NCBI GenBank assembly: GCA_963695705.1
Contig: CAVOHB010000010.1
Coordinates: 62,001 to 126,000 of the forward strand
Source: JBKPNJ01 sp963695705
Lineage (GTDB): Bacteria; Actinomycetota; Actinomycetes; Propionibacteriales; Nocardioidaceae
Direction: 5' to 3'
Length of the DNA: 64,000 bases
Both the position numbers and the translations under genes were made by a program. Under the pieces are notes generated by a model, which saw only the letters and a program-made list of their open reading frames with translations, made no database searches and was not told the origin of the DNA. Within the stretch, counting starts at the first letter, position 1; every line of letters begins with the position of its first letter. Positions 12,077 through 20,771 of the stretch are shown piece by piece.

Positions 12077-12159
12077 GGTCACTCCTTGAAGTCGTGGGTC
12101 TGGTCGGGATTGTCTGGCCGCGACAACATGTGCGCGCCGCGGGCGAGCCTCATGGCGTG

Positions 12160-12991
12160 TCAATTCAGACCGCGTTGGTCCTGTTTGAGCGCAGTGTCGA
12201 CGGACAGAGCCGCTGCGACGACCAGGGACCGCAGCGGGTCCTCCAAGGGCCGGTGGATCTGCACGACGTAGTTGTCGGCGGTCGTGAACATCGTCTTGGC
12301 CAGCCCCTCCCACGTCTTGGTGATGCGGGCGACCTCGGTACCGCCCGAGTCGGTGATCGCGAAGTTCCAGGCGCGCCAGTTCTCAGCGGCGATGAGACCG
12401 ACCTGCTGTCCGCCACTCATCGAGGCCGAACCGGATCTTGCCGATGGCATTCTGCTGCTGGATGTCTCCGATGTCGCGGCCGACGCCGTCCTGAACGATC
12501 AGCCTCGACTTCAGCAGCTTCGCCGGCCGGGTGAGCTGCAGCTGGGGCGTGCCGGACATGTCGACGACCTGCAGCTTGTGCGTGAAGTACTGGTCGACGT
12601 CCGCGACCACCCGTAACAGCTTCTTGACCATGCTCTGACCGACCTGGCGGACCGCGCCGATCTGCTTCCCGTGCTGGTCATAGACGGCGTACTCGTTGTT
12701 GACCTCGATCACCTTGGCCTTCTGGTTCACGACCAGAACCGGTTCGGTGAACAGCGTGCCCCCGCCGAGCGCGCCGGGCGCGACACCCGCTCTGCCGACG
12801 TCGCGGGTGACCTTCTCGGGCGGCCGGTCGACCGTGGGGACCGCGCCCGTTCCCGTCGCCGGGTCGACGGACTGGCGACCGTGACTGGCCACGTGCTCGG
12901 TCCATTGAGTGCCGTCGTGGTAGCGGTACTCGTGCCGGCCAAGCGGGTCCGGGTACCAGTTGGCGGCGTACGAGCCCGTGCTGTCCGTCAT
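12160..12991 (-). pseudogene. DUF2510 plus scramblase-like (LURP-one-related) protein, frameshifted near 12418
   Basis: The first frame (from ATG 12991) encodes a DUF2510 module (NWYPDPLGRHEYRYHDGTQW), a linker, and then a scramblase-type beta barrel (VLVVNQKAKVIEVNNEYAVY) up to KIRFGL. The barrel continues one frame over as GGQQVGLIAAENWRAWNF and ends at 12160. One extra base in GATG at 12418-12421 accounts for the break. Rejoined, the protein is about 276 aa with no other defect. DUF2510 is a short membrane- or partner-associated module of actinobacteria. The scramblase-like part in bacteria has no proven function. Sequence error is as likely as real inactivation. Confidence 0.7.
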
Positions 12992-13002
12992 GGCCCAACC
13001 GT

Positions 13003-13031
13003 AGCCGCCGGCCCGGTCCGGCCGGGCGGCT
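13003..13031 (-). terminator. imperfect GC hairpin
   Basis: AGCCGCCGGCCCGG and its near-complement form a long GC-rich stem with small bulges. It lies between the 3' end of the S66 gene and the start of the DUF2510 gene and would end the cutC transcript. No U-run follows. Confidence 0.35.
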
Positions 13032-13054
13032 GGCAGCGTTGAACACAGCGGACG

Positions 13055-14260
13055 TCAGGTCAGGGCCGGGGTGAGCAACCGGAGAGTCCCGGCGTCGGCG
13101 TCGAGTCGTGCGCGCACGCCGAGCGCGATGGTGCGGTTCGCCGTGCCGTGTCCGCACGGCAGTCCCCAGAGCATCGGTACGCCGAGGCCGCCGAGCCGGT
13201 CCAGCAACAGCCGGCGCACCGACTCCGGCTTCACCGAGTCCGACCATTGCCCGGCGGCGATGCCGCGTACCCGGGTGAACCAGCCGGCACGCAGCAGTGA
13301 GGTGAGCGACCTGTCGATCCGGTACGCCTCCTCGCCGACGTCCTCGAGAACAACGATCGAGTCCCGAGCCGGCCGGCTTGTCGGGGATCCGAGCTCGGCG
13401 GCCAGCAGCGTGAGGTTGCCTCCCACCAGGACCCCCTCAGCCACCCCGCCCTGCATCGGGGTGCCCCGGTGGTCGGGATCGGTGACCTCGACGGCTCGGT
13501 CGGGTTCGAAGAGAGTGCGGCGAAGATGCTCCGCGCTGTCCTTGTCGACCTGGGCCAGCGCGGAGATCGTCGGGCCGTGCAGGGTGGCGAGCCCGAGCAC
13601 AGACGCGAAGGCCTGGTGAAGTGCGGTGATGTCGGAGAACCCGCAGAACACCTTGGGTCCCACCGCCGCCAGCTCCGCCCAGCCGAGCAGGTCGACCATC
13701 CGCTGCGCGCCGTAGCCACCGCGGGCAGCGAACACGGCGGCGACCTGCGGGTCCGTCCAGGCGCGCATGAAGTCGTCGGCTCTCGATTCGTCGTCGGCGG
13801 CGAGGTACTCCAGCCGCGGGTGCCTACCGTCGGCATGCGCGCCCAGCTGGATATGCAACCCCCACGACTCGAGCAGGCCGGTCCCGGCGCTGAGAGCCTC
13901 CGGCGACACCGGCCCCGACGGTGCGACGACCGCGACGGTGTCTCCGCTGCGCAGCCGTCGGGCTCGCAGCAACGGCTGGCCGACGGAGCGCCGACCGAGC
14001 GACTGCGGCTTGCGCCGGCGCAGACCCGCAGCGTTCAAGCGGGCAACGAGGTCGCGGCTCGACACCGCTTGGGCGCCCATCGCGACGAGCGCCCGGTAGC
14101 GATCGGCCGGGACGTCGTAGTGGTCGCGGTCGAAGCCGCGGTCCGGTATCCCGGCGGATCGGGCGAACAGATGCAGCTCGTCCAGCGACCGGTCACTGGC
14201 CAGGTGGGACCAGAGACGGCCGCGGCCGGAGAAGTTCGGGGGGTCGATCAGGACCGCCAT
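13055..14260 (-). CDS. DUF4031 domain fused to S66-family LD-carboxypeptidase
   Basis: One 401-aa frame starts at ATG 14260, eight bases after cutC. Residues 1-about 90 are a DUF4031 domain (MAVLIDPPNFSGRGRLWSHL, HYDVPADRYRALVAMGAQ). From about 110 a complete S66 peptidase begins (LRSGDTVAVVAPSGPV), with the nucleophile region ARGGYGAQRMVDLL and later VGGNLTLLAAELGSP and the C-terminal His region LPCGHGTANRTIALG. S66 enzymes cleave L,D-peptide bonds in recycled murein peptides in the cytoplasm. DUF4031 and S66 are more often separate genes. The join is in frame with no stop or start between them. Confidence 0.82.
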   Translation of the reverse strand: MAVLIDPPNFSGRGRLWSHLASDRSLDELHLFARSAGIPDRGFDRDHYDVPADRYRALVAMGAQAVSSRDLVARLNAAGLRRRKPQSLGRRSVGQPLLRARRLRSGDTVAVVAPSGPVSPEALSAGTGLLESWGLHIQLGAHADGRHPRLEYLAADDESRADDFMRAWTDPQVAAVFAARGGYGAQRMVDLLGWAELAAVGPKVFCGFSDITALHQAFASVLGLATLHGPTISALAQVDKDSAEHLRRTLFEPDRAVEVTDPDHRGTPMQGGVAEGVLVGGNLTLLAAELGSPTSRPARDSIVVLEDVGEEAYRIDRSLTSLLRAGWFTRVRGIAAGQWSDSVKPESVRRLLLDRLGGLGVPMLWGLPCGHGTANRTIALGVRARLDADAGTLRLLTPALT

Positions 14261-14268
14261 CGGGCGCG

Positions 14269-14979
14269 TCAGCCGGCCAGATGCGTCACGGCGTCGTCGA
14301 TCAGGGTGCGCCACGAGCGGACGTACCCGGCATCGACATGCGCCTTGGTCCACGAGCCGCCGGGCCGGACCCCCGACCCTACGTGGAACTGCCGGATGCC
14401 GGCCCGGGTCAGCCACGGCACGTGCTCGGGGGCGAGACCGCCGCCGGCCATGGTCAGCGCCGCGACCACCGGATCCTCCGCCGCCCGGGCGGTGAGTTCG
14501 TCGAGCCCCGCTTCGACACCAAGAACGGAGCCGGCGGTGAGGACCGCGTCCAGACCCGGGAGCCGGCGCACCTGGCGCCACGCCCGCCGGTGGTCGAGCG
14601 CATGGTCGATGGCACGGTGGAAGGTCCAGGGGACACCGGTGATCGCCTCGCACAGCGCGCTCGTGACCTCCCGGTCGACCTCGAGGTCAGGGTCGAGGAA
14701 CCCGAAGACCAGGCCCTCCGCGCCGACCGCCAGGTAGTCCTCGGCCAGTCCGATCAGCCGGGTCAGCTCGCCGCCGGTGGTGCTGAACCCGTCCGACAGC
14801 CGGAGCATCACTCGTAGCGGCAGGTTCGTCGTCCGGTGGATCGCGCTGACCAACCGCGGCTCGGGCGACAGACCGTCGTACTCCATCGTCCGCACGACCT
14901 CGAGGCGGTCGGCGCCACCCTCCTGCGCGGCCTCGGCATCGGCCTGGTGGAGTGCGATCACCTCGAGTTTCGCGAGCAC
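14269..14979 (-). CDS. cutC: CutC-family protein
   Basis: The product is 236 aa from GTG 14979. It is a TIM-barrel CutC family member: LEVIALHQADAEAAQEGGA, RLEVVRTMEYDGLSP, PWTFHRAIDHA and LTMAGGGLAPEHV. The family was first linked to copper tolerance, but that role is disputed and the enzymatic activity is unknown. It lies directly upstream of the DUF4031-S66 gene with an 8-base gap, so they form an operon. The start was chosen by homology to the usual LEV N-terminus. Confidence 0.85.
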   Translation of the reverse strand: MLAKLEVIALHQADAEAAQEGGADRLEVVRTMEYDGLSPEPRLVSAIHRTTNLPLRVMLRLSDGFSTTGGELTRLIGLAEDYLAVGAEGLVFGFLDPDLEVDREVTSALCEAITGVPWTFHRAIDHALDHRRAWRQVRRLPGLDAVLTAGSVLGVEAGLDELTARAAEDPVVAALTMAGGGLAPEHVPWLTRAGIRQFHVGSGVRPGGSWTKAHVDAGYVRSWRTLIDDAVTHLAG

Positions 14980-15005
14980 GACCCCAGCCTGCCAGGATTG
15001 CGGAT

Positions 15006-15350
15006 GTGACCGGTGACGACCCGCTGTTGGTTGCCCGGGCGCTGGTTCTCCACGATCTGGCAGCCCGGGGACTGGCCGACGCCGGGACGGTCTCGGTGCT
15101 GGAGACGGCGGTAGCGCAGCGCCGCTGGTGGCTCTCGCAGTGGGACGACGGGGCACCCTTCGTCGCCGGGCTGGTGGCTCAGGACGTCCAGGACAATCTG
15201 CTGGACCAGGTGGCGCGCTGGCCGCTGTGCCGCAGCTGCGACGCCGCGACCAGGCACGCGCTCTACATCGAGCCCGAGCTGGGTCCGGACCCGCACTGGG
15301 TATGCGAGGAGAGCGGCATCGTCGTCGCCGCGCTGGGCGCTCTGTCCTAG
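15006..15350 (+). CDS. conserved hypothetical protein, 114 aa, CxxC
   Basis: GTG 15006 is divergent from cutC with only 26 bases between the starts. The product has an N-terminal helical region (DDPLLVARALVLHDLAARGL) and a C-terminal LCRSC knuckle followed by a single Cys in WVCEES, which may bind one metal or be structural. There are no membrane segments. I do not recognise a function. Codon bias is fully typical. Confidence 0.6.
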   Translation: MTGDDPLLVARALVLHDLAARGLADAGTVSVLETAVAQRRWWLSQWDDGAPFVAGLVAQDVQDNLLDQVARWPLCRSCDAATRHALYIEPELGPDPHWVCEESGIVVAALGALS

Positions 15351-15392
15351 CCGCAGCCGGCCCCGGCCCCCGGCCCCGCCCGGCGATCCGCG

Positions 15393-15450
15393 ATCCGACA
15401 CTTATTTCACGTCATCCGACAGCTATTTTCAGGCCATCCCACAGTGATGA
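15393..15450. repeat. three imperfect tandem ~21-bp repeats
   Basis: ATCCGACACTTATTTCAC (15393-15410) is followed directly by ATCCGACAGCTATTTTCAGG (15414-15433) and a degenerate third copy ATCCCACAGTGATG (15436-15449). The stretch is AT-richer than its surroundings and sits just before an HNH remnant. Tandem short repeats of this kind occur at the ends of some insertion sequences (IS21-like), so this may be a relic IS end. No transposase is present. Confidence 0.4.
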
Positions 15451-15569
15451 CGCCGTGGCCAGACACGTCCGGAGGCGCCCCGCCGTTCAAGACGGGTCCC
15501 GCGATCGCACCGGAATGGAGTCGTTCGGGTCTTCGGCCGCGCCGGCGGCGCCTGAGTCCCGGGTCGGGC

Positions 15570-15941
15570 CCGGCTCGTCCACAGGCGTTGGGTGTTGACG
15601 GGTTGTGCACTGATGTGGCCAGGATCCGGCATCTGGACCACCTGCAGGCCGCGGCCGACGCCGGGCTGACCACCACGTCCAACCTGCACGGGCTGTGCGA
15701 GCGGTCCCACCTGACCCGACATCACCCCGGCTGGAACGTCACCGGCGACGCCGACGGCGCCGTCACCTGGACCACCCCAACCGGCCACCACTACACCACC
15801 CTTCCACCGCCCGCGACCGGATACGGCACCGGCCCACCACCGGAGGCCGACAGCGTGCCCGATCTCCCCGCCTGGCTGAGCCACCAACAACGCCTCCGCG
15901 CCGAACTCGACTCCGGCCGCGCCCCCCCACACGCCGCCTGA
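15570..15941 (+). pseudogene. C-terminal remnant of a DUF222/HNH endonuclease-like (13E12 family) protein
   Basis: The frame ending at 15941 encodes the HNH end of the abundant actinobacterial DUF222/13E12 family: RIRHLDHLQAAADAGLTT, NLHGLCERSHLTRHHPGW and VTWTTPTGHHY. The DUF222 region (normally about 300 aa upstream) is missing. In this frame only unrelated low-complexity codons precede, starting at GTG 15444. No ribosome binding site is convincing. These genes are mobile-like repeats that often decay, and the adjacent AT-richer tandem repeats support a rearrangement here. The stretch 15351-15569 otherwise holds nothing I can identify. Confidence 0.65.
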
Positions 15942-15993
15942 AACCGGCGACCCCACGCCAAACCGCCACGCCACCCCGACGGCTACGCCGGCG

Positions 15994-17139
15994 TCAGGTA
16001 GCGCTACCCGTGCGGTGGTGGATCGGCCCGTCGGTGACGGCCAGCCGCTCACCACGGCCGCCCCACCGGGTGGCGATGATCTCTGCGGCGATGCTGACGG
16101 CGGTCTCCTCGGGAGTACGAGCGCCGAGATCGAGTCCGATGGGACTCGACAACCGGGACAGTTCCCCGTCGGAGAAACCCGCCTCGAGGAGCCTCTTGAT
16201 CCGGTCGTCATGCGTGCGGCGAGAACCCATCGCACCGATATACGCCACGTGTGGAAGCCTGAGCGCCACCTCCAGGAGCGGGACGTCGAACTTCGGATCG
16301 TGGGTCAGGACGCAGATCACGGTTCTTTCGTCGACTCGACCGGCCTCGACCTCGGCCGCGAGGAAGCGGTGCGGCCAGTTCACGACGACCTCGTCAGCGG
16401 CGGGGAACCTCGAGCGCGTCGCAAACACCGGCCTGGCGTCGCAGACCGTCACCCGGTAGCCGAGCAACGCCCCGACCTTGGCCACCGCGGCGGCGAAGTC
16501 GATCGCCCCGAAGACGAGCATCCGCGGGGCCGGCGCGTACGACGCAACGAAGACCCGCATGCCCTCGCCGCGACGCTGCCCTTCGGGTCCGTATCCGAGT
16601 GTCTCGCTGCGACCGCTGGCCAGCAGCCCCTGCACGTCATCCGCCACGGCGTCGTCAGCCCGGGAGGACCCGAGGTCCCCCTGTCGCGGCACATCCGAGT
16701 CCTCCGGGCGTACGACCAGCCGCCGGCCCACCCTTTCGGCGTCGGGATGGTCGATCACCGTCGCCACCGCCACCGGCCGCTGGTGCTCGATGTCGTCCGC
16801 GACCTGCTCGAGCTCCGGGAATGAACGGCTGTCGACGGCCTCGACGAACACGTCCAGGATCCCGCCGCAGGTCAGTCCGACGGCGAAGGCATCGTCGTCG
16901 CTGACGCCGTACCGCTGCAGCACCGGCCGCCGCGACTCCACGACCTGCTCCGCCAGCTGGTAGACCGCGCCCTCCACGCAGCCGCCGGAGACGCTCCCGA
17001 CGGCCTCACCGTCCGGTCCCACCAGCATCGAGGCGCCTGGTTGTCGGGGCGCGGACCGGAAGGTCGCCACCACGGTGCCCATCCCGGTGGTCGCCCCGGC
17101 GCGCCACCACCCCATGAGCTCCGGCAGGACGTCACGCAT
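15994..17139 (-). CDS. XdhC/CoxF-family molybdenum-hydroxylase maturation factor
   Basis: The product is 381 aa. The N-terminal XdhC_CoxI domain (VVATFRSAPRQPGASMLVGP, GSVSGGCVEGAV) is followed by a Rossmann-like XdhC_C domain (RMLVFGAIDFAAAVAKVGAL, VTVCDARPVF, YIGAMGSRRTHDDRI). XdhC binds molybdopterin cofactor and helps sulfurate and insert it into xanthine or CO dehydrogenase-type enzymes. It is the last gene of a four-gene operon and overlaps the CoxE-like gene by 8 bases. No large, medium or small dehydrogenase subunits are in the window. Confidence 0.88.
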   Translation of the reverse strand: MRDVLPELMGWWRAGATTGMGTVVATFRSAPRQPGASMLVGPDGEAVGSVSGGCVEGAVYQLAEQVVESRRPVLQRYGVSDDDAFAVGLTCGGILDVFVEAVDSRSFPELEQVADDIEHQRPVAVATVIDHPDAERVGRRLVVRPEDSDVPRQGDLGSSRADDAVADDVQGLLASGRSETLGYGPEGQRRGEGMRVFVASYAPAPRMLVFGAIDFAAAVAKVGALLGYRVTVCDARPVFATRSRFPAADEVVVNWPHRFLAAEVEAGRVDERTVICVLTHDPKFDVPLLEVALRLPHVAYIGAMGSRRTHDDRIKRLLEAGFSDGELSRLSSPIGLDLGARTPEETAVSIAAEIIATRWGGRGERLAVTDGPIHHRTGSAT

Positions 17140-18241
17140 CGGACACGACTCCCATCAACGCCTCGAACGTGGCCATGCTGTGCCCCGCCACGAAGTCGTC
17201 AACGTACGGGAGCGCGGCCGCCATTCCGGACTGGACCGGCAGGTACCCGGCCTTCCCGCGGTGCGGGTTGACCCAGATCACCCGATGGGCGAGCCGGGAG
17301 AGCCGCTGCATGCTCTGCGCCAGCGCCGAGCAGTCGCCGCGCTCCCAGCCGTCGCTGAAGATGACGACGACCGCACCCCGGGCCATGCCGCGCTGCCCCC
17401 ACCGGTCGAGGAAGGCCTTGAGGGTCTCGCCGAGCCGGGTGCCACCCGACCAGTCGGGCACGGTCTCGGCGGCGGCCCGCAGCGCCGCCTCGGGGTCGCG
17501 CTGCCGCAACGCCCGGGTGACGCGTGTCAGCCGCGTACCGATGGTGAACACCTCGGTGCCGGGGGACCCGGAGCGGGCGAGCACGTGACCGAGCCGGAGC
17601 AGGCTGTCGGCGTACGGCCCCATCGACCCGGACACGTCGACCAGCGTGACCAGCCGTCGCGGGCGGGTACCGCGGCGGCGGTAGCGAACCGGCCCCGGCT
17701 CGCCGGCCCTGCGCAGCTCGTCTCGCAGCATCCGGCCCGCGTCGATGTCGCCGCGCCCGGCCGGCCGCCGCCGCGAGGCCCGGCGCCGCGGCGGACGGAG
17801 ACACAGCGTGCCGAACATGAGTGCCAGGTCGGCCTTGTCCGCGGCGCTGAGGTCGGCGATGTCCCGGTGCCGGAGCACCTCGGTACGGCTCGCCGCAACG
17901 CCCAGGGACTCCTCGTCGACCAGCTCGTTCCCCCCGCGGTCGTCGCCCACCCGAAGATCAGCCTGCACGACGCGCCGGGCTGACACGTGATTCGTCCGAC
18001 CGGCGGGTATGGCCCCGGCGAACCACCGGTCGAAGACCCGGTCGTAGGTCTCGAGGTCGTCGCGATTCGCGCACAGCGTCGCCCGGCCGGCCCAGTACAC
18101 ACCGTCGCGGTGACCAGCGTCCGCGACCGCGGCGGCCCGCAGGAACACCTGGGTACGGTCGGGCGTCACCGCGACACCAGCGTGCCGCAGCGCCCGGGCC
18201 AGACCCGCGAACAGGACGTCGACGTCGTTGCCGTCGGTCAT
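17132..18241 (-). CDS. CoxE-like von Willebrand factor A domain protein
   Basis: The 369-aa protein has an N-terminal CoxE region (about 1-170) and a C-terminal VWA domain whose metal-ion site starts at TLVDVSGSMGPYADSLL (DxSxS). Later come FTIGTRLTRVTRAL and VVVIFSDGWERGD. CoxE partners a MoxR AAA+ ATPase to remodel and insert metal centres in molybdenum hydroxylases (CoxD/CoxE system). Its start lies 2 bases downstream of the stop of the MoxR gene, so they are co-translated. Confidence 0.88.
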   Translation of the reverse strand: MTDGNDVDVLFAGLARALRHAGVAVTPDRTQVFLRAAAVADAGHRDGVYWAGRATLCANRDDLETYDRVFDRWFAGAIPAGRTNHVSARRVVQADLRVGDDRGGNELVDEESLGVAASRTEVLRHRDIADLSAADKADLALMFGTLCLRPPRRRASRRRPAGRGDIDAGRMLRDELRRAGEPGPVRYRRRGTRPRRLVTLVDVSGSMGPYADSLLRLGHVLARSGSPGTEVFTIGTRLTRVTRALRQRDPEAALRAAAETVPDWSGGTRLGETLKAFLDRWGQRGMARGAVVVIFSDGWERGDCSALAQSMQRLSRLAHRVIWVNPHRGKAGYLPVQSGMAAALPYVDDFVAGHSMATFEALMGVVSDA

Positions 18242-18243
18242 CG

Positions 18244-19149
18244 TCAGCTCGCCAGCAGTCGGTCGAGCGAGCCGCGCACTCGGTCGGCATCTTCCCGGTA
18301 CTTCAACACTGCGCCGAGAGTCGCCGCGGCGTTCGCGACGTCGAGCACCTGCTCGCCGAGCGCGTGCAGTGCTCCCGCCCAGTCGAGCGTTTCCGCGACA
18401 CCGGGTGGCTTGATGAGCTCGTTGGTGTCACGCATCGCATGCACGGCCCTGGCCACCTGCGCGGCCAGCTGTGCGCTGACCTCGGGCAGCCGCACCCGGA
18501 CGATCTCGATCTCCCTGGCCAGGTCGGGGTGGTCGATCCAGTGGTACAGGCAGCGGCGCTTGAGCGCGTCGTGCACCTCCCGGGTGCGGTTGGACGTGAG
18601 CACCACGATCGGCGGGACGGTGGCTCGCACCGTCCCCAGCTCGGGGATGGTGACCTGGTTGGTCGACAGGACCTCGAGCAGGAACGCCTCGAACTCGTCG
18701 TCGGCCCGGTCGACCTCGTCGATCAGCAGCACCGCAGGACTCTCCCGCAACGCCCTGAGCACCGGTCGGGCGAGCAGGAACCGCTCGTCGAAGAGGGACT
18801 TCTCGACCTCTTCCACGTCCATCGGGCCGTTGCTCTGCCGGGTCGCCTCGACGGCGCGCAGGTGCAGGATCTGGCGTGGGAAGTCCCAGTCGTACAGCGC
18901 CTGACTCGCCTCGATGCCCTCGTAGCACTGCAGCCGTACCAGCGGTATCCCCAGGCCCTGCGACAATGCCTCGGCCATCGCCGTCTTCCCCGCGCCCGGC
19001 TCCCCTTCGAGCAGCAGCGGGCGACAGAGCCGCAGCGCGAGGTACCCGATGGTGGCCAGCCCCTCGTCAGCCAGGTAGCCGGTCTCGCCCAGCCGACGGG
19101 CGAGCTCGGTTGCCGACGATACGTACTCCACGCGTTCAGGATCCTCCAT
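18244..19149 (-). CDS. MoxR-family AAA+ ATPase (CoxD-like)
   Basis: The product is 301 aa. Walker A is GEPGAGKTAMAEAL, Walker B is VLLIDEVDRADDEFEAFLLE, and the sensor region is PPIVVLTSNRTREVHDALKRR. This is the MoxR/CoxD type that, with a VWA partner, drives assembly of molybdenum hydroxylase active sites. The first base of its start codon coincides with the last base of the stop codon of the upstream nucleotidyltransferase gene, so the operon is tightly packed. Confidence 0.9.
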   Translation of the reverse strand: MEDPERVEYVSSATELARRLGETGYLADEGLATIGYLALRLCRPLLLEGEPGAGKTAMAEALSQGLGIPLVRLQCYEGIEASQALYDWDFPRQILHLRAVEATRQSNGPMDVEEVEKSLFDERFLLARPVLRALRESPAVLLIDEVDRADDEFEAFLLEVLSTNQVTIPELGTVRATVPPIVVLTSNRTREVHDALKRRCLYHWIDHPDLAREIEIVRVRLPEVSAQLAAQVARAVHAMRDTNELIKPPGVAETLDWAGALHALGEQVLDVANAAATLGAVLKYREDADRVRGSLDRLLAS

Positions 19150-19748
19150 CAGCGGACACCGTCCAACCCGGGTAGCCGCGATCCCGGTGGCAGCGCCTCG
19201 GTGACGTCCACGTCCGCTCCGCTACCGATGTCGCCGCATTCCACCTCGACCGGGTGGTGGACGCGGAGGTAGTCGCGGGCCCCCCGATCACCGTGGGCGA
19301 GAGAGATGACGCCGGGCCAGTGCTCCCGGCCGATCAGCACGGGATGGCCCGGGACTCCGTCGTAGGTGGCGCGCGCCAGGGCACCGGCCGAGGCGTGCTC
19401 GTTGACCCTGGTCACGACCGCCGCCGTCAGGCCGGGGGTGTCCACGACCGAGATGGTCGCCGCCTCCGCCGTCGCGGGGGCCGCCGCCAGGCCGAGCCGC
19501 AGCGACGATCCCATGCCCTCGGGCCAATCCCGGTTGCGCAGAACCGTCACGGGTTCGTCGTCGAGCAGGGCCGCGCTGTCGTCGTACTCGGCCCCGAGTA
19601 CGACGAGCACCGGACGGCAGCCGCCGCCCCCGAGTGTCCTTGACCGGCTGAGCACCCATGCCGTTCCCTCGGCGTCGCGGACGAGCGCCTTGGCGACTCC
19701 GAGCCGCCGGCCGGATCCGGCGGCCAGCAGGATCCCGGCGACGTCCAC
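19149..19748 (-). CDS. MocA-like molybdenum cofactor nucleotidyltransferase
   Basis: The product is 199 aa with the NTP-transferase start VAGILLAAGSGRRLGVAKAL (G-x-G-x-R-x-G-x-x-K). It then has GMGSSLRLGL, VVDTPGL and HPVLIGREHW, as in MocA/MobA-like enzymes that attach CMP (or GMP) to molybdopterin. First gene of the operon MocA-MoxR-CoxE-XdhC. The set implies a xanthine/CO-dehydrogenase-type enzyme elsewhere in the genome. Confidence 0.85.
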   Translation of the reverse strand: MDVAGILLAAGSGRRLGVAKALVRDAEGTAWVLSRSRTLGGGGCRPVLVVLGAEYDDSAALLDDEPVTVLRNRDWPEGMGSSLRLGLAAAPATAEAATISVVDTPGLTAAVVTRVNEHASAGALARATYDGVPGHPVLIGREHWPGVISLAHGDRGARDYLRVHHPVEVECGDIGSGADVDVTEALPPGSRLPGLDGVR

Positions 19749-19810
19749 GACCTCGATCCTGCCACGCGGCCCGCGCTCGGCAGGGCGCCGTCACACCTGT
19801 CCGGCCACGG

Positions 19811-19942
19811 CTAGCGCTTGCGACGCTCGAGTGCCCGCTGTACCCGGGACTGATCCTGCCCGAGCACCTTGGACAGGATCGGCACGCGGAACTTGTAGGC
19901 GAGCGCGACGGCAACCACGATCAAGACGATGAACCAGAACAT
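19811..19942 (-). CDS. small single-pass membrane protein, 43 aa
   Basis: ATG 19942 to TAG 19811. Residues 2-16 form one hydrophobic helix (FWFIVLIVVAVALAY). They are followed by a basic segment (KFRVPILSKVLG) and a charged tail ending in ERRKR. The topology is probably N-out with a cytoplasmic C-terminus. There is no SD, but third-position GC is high. It has the look of a conserved actinobacterial small membrane protein of unknown role. Divergent from the amidase gene. Confidence 0.6.
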   Translation of the reverse strand: MFWFIVLIVVAVALAYKFRVPILSKVLGQDQSRVQRALERRKR

Positions 19943-19982
19943 GGGTGCAGCCTACGTCGCGGCGGCCGCGTAGCGTACATCC

Positions 19983-20753
19983 ATGCTCCGAGCCGGGCTC
20001 GTGATCGCGATGACGCTGCTGGCTGCCCTAGCGTCGCCGTCGGGGATCGGGGCGGCCCCGCTGCCCGCGGCGGCCCATCAGGCCCGACCACTGCACGGCG
20101 TGCTCGTCGCCATAGACGCCGGGCATCAGCTCGGCAACTCACGCCATCCGGATCAGATCAACCAGCCGGTGCCCGCCGGCGGCTTCACCAAGCCGTGCAA
20201 CACCACCGGCACCGCGACCGACGCCGGCTTCGCGGAGGCGACGTTCAACTTCCGGGTCGCGATGCGGCTGAGCTCACGCCTGTCCAACCTCGGCGCCCGG
20301 GTGATGCTCACGCGCCACCGCAACAGCCGGCGGCTGTGGGGACCCTGCGTGGACTACCGGGGCCGGTTCGGCAACTCCCGGCCGGCGAGCCTGAAGATCA
20401 GCATCCACGGCGACGGCTCGTACTCGGGAGGCAGCGGTTTCCACGTCATCGCGCCGACTGACCGCGCGCCCTGGACGTCCGACATCTACCGCTCGTCGAA
20501 GAGGCTCGCCCACGCCACCCGCCACGGGCTGGTGCGGAGCCACTTCTCGGTCGCCGACTACATCGCCGGGGGCGATGGGCTGGACTTCCGCAGCGACCTC
20601 GCCACCCTCAACCTCAGCAACATCCCCACCGTGATGGTCGAGCTGGGAAACATGCGCAACAGCTCTGATGCCGCCGTGATGAGCTCCGCCCGTGGCCAGG
20701 GCCGGTACGCCCGCGCCCTGACCCACGGCATCAGGGCGTTCCTGCGCCGCTGA
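19983..20753 (+). CDS. secreted N-acetylmuramoyl-L-alanine amidase (Amidase_3)
   Basis: The 256-aa protein has a Sec-type signal peptide (about 1-25, MLRAGLVIAMTLLAALAS, then AAPLPAAAHQA). The catalytic domain begins VLVAIDAGHQLGNS, with zinc His in DAGHQ, Glu in AEATFN, His in KISIHGD and Glu in VMVELGNMRN, the standard Amidase_3 set. It cleaves the lactyl-peptide bond in peptidoglycan outside the membrane. A -10-like TAGCGT (19971-19976) ends six bases before the ATG, so the mRNA may be leaderless. Confidence 0.9.
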   Translation: MLRAGLVIAMTLLAALASPSGIGAAPLPAAAHQARPLHGVLVAIDAGHQLGNSRHPDQINQPVPAGGFTKPCNTTGTATDAGFAEATFNFRVAMRLSSRLSNLGARVMLTRHRNSRRLWGPCVDYRGRFGNSRPASLKISIHGDGSYSGGSGFHVIAPTDRAPWTSDIYRSSKRLAHATRHGLVRSHFSVADYIAGGDGLDFRSDLATLNLSNIPTVMVELGNMRNSSDAAVMSSARGQGRYARALTHGIRAFLRR

Positions 20754-20771
20754 TCGAGCGGCGCGGTGGCC

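Noticed and set aside
15128..15598. Open frame covering the conserved 114-aa gene and the HNH remnant
   Set aside because: It reads Arg/Gly/Pro-rich sequence out of phase with the third-position bias of both neighbours.
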